Source of the DNA: Toxonevra muliebris
Taxonomy: Eukaryota; Arthropoda; Insecta; Diptera; Pallopteridae
Length of the DNA stretch: 64,000 bases
Direction of reading: 5' to 3'
Assembly: GCA_963691655.1 (NCBI GenBank)
Contig: OY829329.1
Location: forward strand, 17,870,708-17,934,707
The position numbers were made by a program, and so were the translations under genes. This document shows positions 56,263-64,000 of the stretch, piece after piece (position 1 is the first letter of the stretch; every line of letters starts with the position of its first letter). The notes beneath the pieces are model-generated. The model ran no database searches and was not told the DNA's origin. It was given only the letters and a program-made list of their open reading frames with translations.

Positions 56263-57558
56263 AGGAGTGAGATTGAAAAAATCTTAACACACGTTTTACC
56301 TAATAATTTTTTTTGGGTGTAAAATTTAAAAAATTTCTTTGATCTAGTTATCTTTGAAAAATATGTCATTTGTTATTTTTAATGACAAACATGTTGATTT
56401 ATTGTGAGTTTGATCAAAATGAGTGCAGAAAAAGAAGTACGTCTTAAAATTATTAAAAATTTTCAAAAAAATCCAAATTGGTCCTACAAAAAATTGGGCA
56501 AAGTATTGAAGGTCTGCCGTCAAACTGTTTCTAATGTTATTAAACAGTTTCAGCAGAATTTGACCATCGATAGGAAATCTGGTTCGGGAAAAAACAAGGA
56601 CCACATGATATTGGGAAAGCCAAGAAAATAGAAAGCATATTGAAAAGGTCTCCAAACACATCTGGTAGAAAAGCTGACCGGTTAGCACAGTGCTCTGACT
56701 ATTTGGTGCGAAAAGTTAAAGCCAATGCAGGTTTGAAAACATACAAAGTCCAAAAAGTTCCAGACAGGAATGCTGCAAAAAATTTAGACGCCAAATGTAA
56801 GGCTCGGAAATTAAAATCGAATTTCATACAAAAATATTCATGTTGTATAATGGACGACGAAACGTATGTACTGGCAGATTTTACGCAGCTTCCGGGTCAA
56901 AATTTTTATGTTGCTGATGCTCGAGGAAATGTCGAAAAACAATTTAGAATCCAAAATCAGACAAAATTTCCTAAAAATTCCTGGTATGGCAAGCTATATA
57001 CAGTTGCGGCAAAAGAAGCAAGTCATTCGTTACAGTGGGCTCTATAAATACCGAAATATACATCAAAGAATGTTTGAAAAAAAGACTTCTTCCTTTTATA
57101 AAAGAACACAATGTGTCCACATATTTTTGGCCTGATTTGGCATCATGTCACTACGGCAAGAAAGCTCTAGAGTGGTACCAAAGTAATAACATAGTTTTTG
57201 TACCAAGAGAAGCCAATCCTCTAAATTGTCCGAAGCTAAGACCAGTGGAGAGATATTGTGTTCTTGTGAAAAGAAACTTAAAGAGCACAAAAAAGGTGTC
57301 CCAAAATATTGAAGATTTTAAAAGGAAATGGGGAAACTGTTCCAAAAAGGTGTCTGAAACAACTATCAACTCTCTAATGGAAGGCTTACCAAAAAACGTC
57401 CACGAGTTCATAAATAGTGATTAAAACTAAAAAAGTTATATTTTTCTGTAATTTGTAAAATATTATCAATTAAATAAAAAAAAAATCAAAACTCTAAGAT
57501 CAACCGTTTAAAAATTATTGAATTTTATATATGTTAAGATTTTTTCTATCTCACTCCT
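56263..57558 (+). mobile_element. Tc1/mariner element, D,D37E type, complete ends
   Basis: The terminal inverted repeats are 27 bp: left 56,263-56,289 begins AGGAGTGAGATTGAAAAAAT, and right 57,532-57,558 is its inverted copy with one mismatch (T against A at position 12). TA duplications flank both sides (56,261-56,262 and 57,559-57,560). Total length is 1,296 bp, the usual size for the superfamily. The single disrupted transposase gene fills the centre. Intact ends with few differences suggest a fairly recent, though now inactive, insertion. Confidence 0.95.
56419..57424 (+). pseudogene. Transposase, D,D37E mariner family, frameshifted
   Basis: The likely start is ATG 56,419 (MSAEKEVRLK). 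The paired DNA-binding region follows: WSYKKLGKVLKVCRQTVSNV is a helix-turn-helix. The first frame closes at TAG 56,629-56,631. A second frame (about 56,625-57,047) carries KVQKVPDRN and the first catalytic Asp in IMDDETYVLADFTQLPGQ. The third frame (about 57,035-57,424) carries the second Asp in WPDLASCHY (57,134-57,136) and the Glu in LRPVERY. I count 37 residues between the second Asp and the Glu, giving D,D37E, as in the ITmD37E group known from mosquitoes. All three catalytic residues survive; two frame breaks inactivate it. The transposase would cut and paste DNA at TA sites in the nucleus. Confidence 0.92.
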
Positions 57559-57560
57559 TA

Positions 57561-58635
57561 TGTGTAAGTATGTGATAAGGTGCCAGCTGTAATTGCAAAT
57601 GAAAATTGTTGCTATTTTCACAAAAAAAAAAAATTTTCGCCCTTTCTTTTAAATGAAAAGATAAAAAATTGCGCAAATTTTGCTACTTAAAAAACCCTTA
57701 ATTTTTTATATTATTTTTAAAGCAAATTTTATCAGCGGATTTTTTTTTTATGTACATTTCAATTTCATGAATTTATCATTTAATAAACTTGGGATATGCA
57801 AAAAATGTCAAATAAAAAATTGAAATATCCAAATAACATTTTTTTTCTCGATTTCTACTTACTTGTGATTATTTTTGTACCTTTTTTTTTTGGTCTGTTT
57901 GTTTGTATAAATGTAAGTATGCATATGTATTTGTTATATATGAATGCATGTGTATATGTGTAGATATAACCCAAATAATTCCATGTATATTTACGCTAAC
58001 ATCATCAACAAAATTCATTCAATGCCTAAATCTATTTCTTTTTTATTTTTTTTTTTGCACTATTTTCTTTTTGCGGATATGCAAATATGCAAAAATTCCA
58101 ATATGAAATACTTTAACAAACAAAAAAAAAAAAAAAGAAGAAAATAACAACAAAAAATGTGTGAAAATATTTTGCTACGTTTAGCATATTTACCTATCAG
58201 TAATACCAACAAATACATACACATATGTATATTCTTGTTCATATACATACATACGCTTCATATAAATATGTTGTACCTAGCAGGGGAGTTTGGAAAAATA
58301 AAGAATTATTATTGTATATTTGCAAAAATTCATTCCGGATATCAAATATTCCATTCATTTTATTTTAAATAAATATAAAAACTCAGAAAGCTGAAAATTT
58401 AATTAGTAAAATAATAGAAGTTTCATATAAATGAATTTATTTTGCAGCATTAAAGGGAAAATAAATGGAAAACATAGTCGAAGGCACTGGCAGCTAGTGC
58501 TCTTCTAAATTAAGTAATTTAATGATTTATTATTATTTTTCTTGTAATAAATAAACAAATAAATGGAAAATAAGTTTCAATCATTGGTTAGGTGTTCAAA
58601 AGTTTCTACCTAAGGAGTCGATTTTATGAGCACTC
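57561..58635. other. AT-rich non-coding DNA
   Basis: No gene is seen. There are many A and T runs; overlapping 60-70-codon frames on both strands near 57,900-58,370 are low complexity. Confidence 0.5.
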
Positions 58636-58639
58636 TGTA

Positions 58640-59395
58640 CTTTCTTTCAATACTCGATAATTTTGTAGCCACGCTCGATAACTTTTTACTAGATCCATTT
58701 TCACTCGATACTTTTTTATTCGATATTTTTTTATTCGATAACTTTTTACTCGATAACTACCTATTCGATACTTTCTTTCGATACCCGATTTTATTTTCAT
58801 GCTCGATAACTTTTTACTTGATCCATTTTTGATCGATACCTTTTTACTCGATATTTTTTACTTCATAACTTTTTACTTGCCAACCTTTTACTCGATGCTT
58901 TTTTATTTGATAACTTTTATTCGATATCTTTCTACTAGACACCTTTACCTCGATACCTTCTACTCGATACCTTTCTACTCGGTACCTATCTACTCGATAT
59001 TTTATTTTTTAATTTCCATGCTCGATAACTTTTTACTTGATACATTTTTACTCAACACCTTTTTACTCGATACTTTTTACGCGATACTTTTTACTCGATA
59101 CTTTTTACTCGATACTTTTTACTCGATACTTTTTACTCGATACTTTTTTACTCGATACTTTTTTACTCGATACTATTTACTCGACACTTTTTACTAGATA
59201 CTTTTTACTTCATACTTTTTTACTCAATACTTTTTTACATTTTTACTGGATAACTTTTTATTCGATACTTCTTTACTCGATACTTTTTACTCGATACTTT
59301 TTACTCGATACTTTTTTACTTTTACATTTCTACTCGACACCTAACAACTCGATATTTTCTTTTTACTTTGTTTCGATAACCGATAATTTTATTTT
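58640..59395 (+). repeat. ~750-bp minisatellite, 14-bp unit CTCGATACTTTTTA
   Basis: Units of CTCGATACTTTTTA repeat about fifty times, with variants CTCGATAACTTTTTA and TTCGATACTTTC. The most regular part is 59,057-59,200. Open frames of 68-132 codons (Leu/Asp/Thr/Phe/Tyr repeats) are artefacts of the stop-free unit. Confidence 0.95.
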
Positions 59396-59399
59396 CATT

Positions 59400-60990
59400 T
59401 TTGGTTCGAAGTTAAAATAGTTTGATCTTATATCGAGATCATGAGTTCTCTCTGGATCTCGTTTTCTAATCTGAATTGTAGAATCAAATCTCTTCAGTGT
59501 AGTTTATTGATGTCAAATTGTGGTTTTTCATTTTTTTTCTAAAATGTAGTTGCAAAAAACAAAGTTTTTTAGAAAATTAAAGAATGACTTATAATAAAAT
59601 AGAAAACTTACTAAACCACAATTTATTTATATTAAAAAAATAATAATAATAGTAAATGTAACAAAATATTTTATACCACAATCAACATTAAAGATATTTG
59701 TATTTGTCTGTCTGTAAATTGCAATTGTGTCTGGTAGCAATTATTTTTTATTGTTTACACCACACCACAAAAAATAATCACCACATTCAAAAAAAAAAAA
59801 ACCAAAATGATGACAAAAAATACCCAGACTCAAACGCTCAAAGGAAAAATTGGTTTAGGAAAAAAAGAACGAAGACAAAACACAAAATATGTTTAGCAAT
59901 TAGTAATACTAGGAAAAAAAAAGCAAAAAAACGAAATCCAAAAAAGAAATTAGAAATGTTAACATCAGTCAAGGTCGATGCGGATTGCATGCAGAGAGAA
60001 ATGGCACTCCTTCTTTTTTTTATAAGACCTTAAATTCAAATTGAATGATTATATCAATTTAGAAATTGATGATTATTGTTTAGCGTATATTTGAATATGT
60101 AAGCGTAGACCAGCAGGGTGTGTCAACTTCGTGCGGGACTTTCATGGAGCGGGGCGAAAGAGAAATTTTGAAGAATGGTAAGCGAGTAAAAAAAAAACTA
60201 ATTAATTGCGGTTGCTTGATATGAAAAGATTCAAAAAAGGTGTGTGGGAGATTAATTGGAAAAATTGTAATACAAGAAAGGAAAAACATTCTTTAATTTT
60301 TAAATATAGCGCACAATCTCGCCAAGGAAAATAAAAACTTTTTTTTTTGATAAGAAGCCAAATAACATTAAGTTAAACATTTTACTATGAATTTTTTTTT
60401 ACCACAAACCAGCGGCTTATTACAATATTTTTTTTTTTTTTGCTTATGTAAAGTTTCGATATTTGTTGTATTTAGTGATTTATTTTTATATGCTGTATAT
60501 GCAACTTTTTCAGTTTTTGGCAAACCTTAAGGTTACATTTTTGAATGCCATTTGAAAATACTAGAAATAAATAGTTTTAAAATTGCCAAGAACTGTAATA
60601 ACAGAGAAACCTTCAAAGTAAAAATAAGTTCACTGTACAACACTTTGATGTTTTAAAAAATCAAATGTCGAATGGATAAGTTTTTATGGGTAGTTTGGAG
60701 TCGCTGAATCTGAACTTGTACTCCGATTTTCTCTATCATGAACGGGGATCCCAGTATAAGGGCAGAAACCCATAATTTTGTTATTGACGGGACCAATACA
60801 TTTTATTTTTTTTTTTTTACCTTCGACATGTTTCATGGCTAAGAGAAAGTTGTTTATAATGGAAGGAAGGAAACAAATTTCTTAGACAGCAACACTCCAC
60901 CAACCCCCCTTACCCATTCTTTTGGGTGTTATATGAAGCCTCTATTCGATATATGACTATACCGGGCAAATTAACGCAAAACCTATGTTT
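59400..60990. other. AT-rich non-coding DNA
   Basis: No gene is seen. A 111-codon plus frame at 59,698-60,033 is Lys/Asn-rich and arises from A-runs. CACTGTACAACA at 60,631 echoes the ends at 7303 and 46,607. Confidence 0.5.
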
Positions 60991-60994
60991 AAGT

Positions 60995-61215
60995 TTTGGT
61001 AAAAAATATTCCCCATCGAAAAGTAATTGGGGTCACCGAAGGTCAAAATTACCTAGGTCCAACTTTTTTTTAAGAAATTATCCTTTAAAAAAAAGTATTT
61101 TTTTTTTTTTATAATCCTTTTGTACTGGGTTAATTGTTGGAAAAAAAAATAATAAAGATTCTTCCGAAAAAATATTCTCCATCAAAAAATAGTTGAAGTC
61201 ATTGAAGGTCGAAAC
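60995..61215 (+). repeat. Two-copy ~167-bp tandem duplication
   Basis: AAAAATATTCCCCATCGAAA then GGGGTCACCGAAGGTCAAAA (61,001) is repeated as AAAAATATTCTCCATCAAAA then GAAGTCATTGAAGGTCGAAA (61,168). It is diverged and non-coding. Confidence 0.7.
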
Positions 61216-61219
61216 CATA

Positions 61220-61900
61220 AATTAAACTTCGACCGACTGAAATTTTGCCGCTGAAGTCTTCAATCGGCGGGAAAAATCCAGCTTGTAATTCTTGACTGAG
61301 ACAAAAAAATTTAAAAAAATTTGAATTGTTATATATTTTTCTTTTGAGTGAACCAAAAAAAATATCGTGAATTTATAATCTGTTTAGGTTTAAAAAAAAA
61401 AATTTTTAAAATAAAGAAAGGTGCAATAAAAATTATTTTAATAGATTTTTGACCAACTTTTTTAATTCACTTAGAAGAGAATTTAATACTCAAGAAAAAA
61501 AGTTTGGTTCTTTGGTTCGATTCCAAAGGACGTTTAGTTTTTTAACTTAATTTCGAAAATTCATCAAAATAAAAACTGAAGAAAACGCACGCAAAGTTTT
61601 CAATTGCACCAAAAATCTAAGCAATACTAAAAGTTGATGCTTTGTATTTTGAAAATATTTAGAGTTGGCCTCTGTAACTTTGTAAATATATTCCATGATT
61701 TTGGGAATAAAAAAAATAAATTTTTTGGACTTTCTAATTTAGGACACCCCCTTAAGCAAAACTGTTTGTTAGGAAAATATATAGAATTTTTGATATTGGA
61801 TCAATCTTCCACAAATGGTGAATTTCAGTACAAACTCCTCTAAAAGTTTTCATTTCGATGGGTGAGGGTGTAGTCCCAATTAAAGCGTTCGTTTTTGAAA
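61220..61900. other. AT-rich non-coding DNA
   Basis: No gene is seen. A 69-codon frame at 61,634-61,843 has no recognisable signature. Confidence 0.5.
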
Positions 61901-61904
61901 GTGT

Positions 61905-62965
61905 TGGGACATACACGTGTACACGAACGTTCGAACTCCGTGTATTTTCTTTTAAAAATACGAACCTTTCTTGTAAAAATACGATTTTAAATATGTGTAG
62001 TTCGGTTCACAATAGATACACGGGTAGTTAGCACGTGCAGTTCAAAGTTCATGTATTTGTACGTACCTTAATATTTCTTCTTTTTTTTCTTCCTTCTACT
62101 CATCTTGGGAGCTTAGGGCTTCTTCTACTAAGCATGTGTCTAGCATTCGTTTTGTTAATCATTTTGTTATTGTTTGGACAGGTGATTAGCCTACCTCAGA
62201 CGATCTTGAGTTGATGGGGCTGTCATCCTTTGACTTTGCTGAGGATCAGCGTTTTCACTAAACTGTTATGCCTCCGGGTTGTGTTAAGGCTGACATTTGG
62301 ATCACTGTTTCATGCTATTAACCTCAAGATGGTATTTTTGTGTATTATGTATTCACCATAATGGACATCGCTACTGCATTTGTGTTCATTATTTAGTTGA
62401 CTGGTGATACGCAGAAGGGATTATTTTCATATGAGATCGATTTTTTGGTTATTTAAGCTATTGGTTGTATTTACAAAATTTTAAATAACATGAAAAATTA
62501 ATATTTAAGAAAAACGTATGATCATGCCCTTGCCGAGAATCGAATCCAGGACCCCTGATATGATAGTCTAGCAAGCTGCCACTAGACCACCGGAGCCGAC
62601 CTCAATATTCAAAAACATTTTGAAAGTTAAATAACAACAAAAACAATCATAAAAACATCGTCACCTTTGCACCTAACTGTGAATCGAACTACACGTGTTT
62701 AAAATATATGTGAAGTTCGGGTTCGTGCTTTCGGGTAAAATTCTTAGATGCACTTGCATATGTATATGTATACACGTACGTGTACATGAACGTTCGAACC
62801 GCGTGTAGTTTCCTTTTAAGAACACGAACCTGTTATTTTATACAGTGCAGTTGAAAGTTCGTGTATCTGCACATACCTTAATACTTGTATAAAGCAGAGA
62901 AAATCACCAAAAACAATTTCAGACCAAATAACAACAACAACGATAATAACATCGTCATCTGTGCA
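61905..62965 (+). repeat. Two direct-repeat units; the first is interrupted by a SINE
   Basis: Copy A starts ACATACACGTGTACACGAAC (61,909) and copy B ATACACGTACGTGTACATGA (62,770). Both continue through GAACGTTCGAAC, CCGTGTA, AAAANACGAACCT, TGCAGTTNAAAGTTCNTGTA and ACCTTAATA. In copy B the next block, AAATAACAACAACAACGATA (62,927) then CATCGTCATCTGTGCA, follows at once. In copy A the same block (62,629) is displaced by about 530 bp of inserted sequence. A third unit may begin at 63,985 (CTACACGTACGTG) and run off the window. Confidence 0.85.
62076..62603 (-). mobile_element. Complete tRNA-derived SINE with target duplication
   Basis: The insertion lies between two AATATT copies (62,070-62,075 and 62,604-62,609), which fit a short target duplication. 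On the minus strand it starts GTCGGCTCCGGTGGTCTAGT at 62,600, giving an A box (TGGTCTAGTGG), and has a B box (GATTCGATTC, about 62,539-62,530). The ~430-bp tRNA-unrelated body ends in GAAGCCCTAAGCTCCCAAG and an A/G-rich tail next to the left AATATT. The acceptor stem does not pair, so it is not a tRNA gene. A 528-bp length is long for a SINE. The 3' end probably borrows a partner LINE's tail (inference). Confidence 0.85.
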
Positions 62966-62999
62966 TGAGAAAATTTTGGATCTGAATTCAATTTTCAAT

Positions 63000-63965
63000 A
63001 AGGAATTTCATATTTAAATAAAGGTATTCAGAATTGCTTTCAGATTTGAAGTCTGAGTTTAAGTCAGTCTAATATAGAAAACTTAATAAACAAAGATTAG
63101 AAAAACATAAAAGAGAAGACTAATTACTTTGAATATTTTAGACATGAATTCGCCTTGAATAAGAAAAGAGAACTGAGTTCAGGCCAAGACTGAATTAAGA
63201 TTTGATTCAAGAAGATCTGAATGAATTACTTTCAAAATTTTAAATTCCATTCTTAATACGAATTACTTGGAGATTTCAGACCAAAATGCAGCCTAAAAAA
63301 AAGAAAGGACAGATTTTATCAATTCAGGTTTACTATGAACCTTAATTGGAAACCCAATAACTAAAGAAACTTGGTGGTTTCCAACCTGAGTTCAAATTAA
63401 AGTAAGAGAAGCCGAATTTGATTTCAGATCTACTGTGAATTCAATCGAGGGATGTAAGATTTGTTTTTCTTTTAAAGCCTTAAGATTAAAATTAGGGGGA
63501 TCTGAATCGCTTTCAGATGTTAAGCCTGAGTTTGGTTCTGAATAAGAAAATTTAGAATTAAGTAAGGGAAGCCAGAATTATTTTATAATTTCAAGTTTCA
63601 GCTCGAATTAAAAAGAGAAATGATTTTCTAGCCTTAGACCTACAGTGAAACTAGATTAAAGAGAGCAACGATTTTCTAGCCTTAGGCCTACAGTGAACCT
63701 ATGGTCTGATTTTGAGTTCGAGCGCAGGTTAAACAGAGGACAGACTTTCTAATCTTAAGTTTGTTGAGATTCTAACATAGAAAGCTCAATAATAAGATCA
63801 GTGCTTTTTTTTATATTTTAGGCTGCAGATTTTAGACCGGGAATTTTAGGTCTGACTTCAGTTCTGTATAAGGAAACTCACAGAAAAGTGATGTCAGAAT
63901 TTGTTTGATAATCTCAGGTTTGAGTTCAGTTTAAAGAAAGAAAGAAAGCACATTTTTTGTATTTA
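63000..63965 (+). repeat. Diverged ~60-150-bp repeats
   Basis: Recurrent blocks include TTTTCTAGCCTTAGACCTAC then AGTGAA (63,629) and TTTTCTAGCCTTAGGCCTAC then AGTGAA (63,674). AATNGCTTTCAGATNTTAAG-like blocks occur near 63,031 and 63,507, and GAGTTCAGGNCNAGA-like blocks near 63,175. The repeats are old and no unit is cleanly delimited. Confidence 0.55.
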
Positions 63966-63984
63966 TTTCGGAGGTGCTATGTGC

Positions 63985-64000
63985 CTACACGTACGTGTGC
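63985..64000 (+). repeat. Start of a third ACACGTACGTG unit, cut by window edge
   Basis: CTACACGTACGTGTGC at the very end resembles the start of the direct-repeat unit at 62,770 (TACACGTACGTGTAC). Too little is present to confirm. Confidence 0.35.

Noticed and set aside
62530..62600. A functional tRNA gene on the minus strand
   Set aside because: A and B boxes are present, but the 5' and 3' acceptor sequences do not pair and the T stem has a mismatch. The sequence is continuous with a 528-bp inserted SINE.
1..64000. CRISPR arrays, bacterial operons or prophage
   Set aside because: The tandem repeats have no unique spacers of constant length, no cas-like frames occur, and the composition, microsatellites and transposons are those of an insect genome.

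Overview
This window looks like non-coding DNA from a higher (brachyceran) fly. It is strongly AT-rich and full of CA, GTT, CAG and ATGT microsatellites. It carries mariner, hAT-like and piggyBac-like remnants, tRNA-derived SINEs and broken non-LTR retrotransposons. I found no host protein-coding exon, rRNA or functional tRNA that I can defend. Most long open frames here are stop-free readings of tandem repeats (CT/GA tracts, TCTCG, GACCAAA, CTCGATAC and similar units), not genes. The species cannot be fixed from sequence alone; the window reads like a large intron or an intergenic desert.

Layout, left to right. At 0-5 kb there is a 0.6 kb pure-purine array, then three regularly spaced copies of a small inverted-repeat element inside a ~0.68 kb higher-order tandem, then a repeat family (4.3-5.0 kb) whose second copy lies at 39.4-41.2 kb. 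At 5.5-6 kb is a foldback/Helentron-like element holding a tRNA-derived SINE head; a sister copy sits at 27.7-28.6 kb. At 7.3-9.4 kb diverged tandem units carry two small MITEs at equivalent positions. Long one-sided pyrimidine tracts occupy 11.5-13 and 28.6-29.5 kb. Large minisatellites lie at 15.8-16.7, 16.8-18.3, 42.6-44.8, 50.6-52.3 and 58.6-59.4 kb. Mid-length tandem arrays lie at 19.9-21.3 (~240-410 bp), 23.8-25.1 (~315 bp), 31.4-32.5 (143 bp), 40.4-41.2 (244 bp higher-order) and 46.8-47.5 kb (~118-155 bp).

Transposon remnants are the only coding-derived sequences. A D,D37E mariner with complete 27-bp terminal repeats and TA flanks (56,263-57,558) has two frame breaks. An internally deleted mariner (37,346-37,840) has 64-bp terminal repeats and keeps only the transposase N-terminus. 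Four non-LTR ORF2 fragments remain: RT motif A at 32.5-32.9 kb minus, C-terminal pieces at 33.5 and 34.6 kb, and a connecting-region piece at 48.6 kb. There are also piggyBac-like TTAA elements, a hAT-like MITE and, at 62,076-62,603, a complete tRNA-derived SINE whose insertion can be proved against an empty sister repeat 0.7 kb away.

Nothing here acts as a cooperative gene system. The notable biology is the density and variety of tandem arrays, several of them related to one another, embedded in decayed mobile elements. All homology statements come from reading the sequence and remembered family motifs; none was checked by search.
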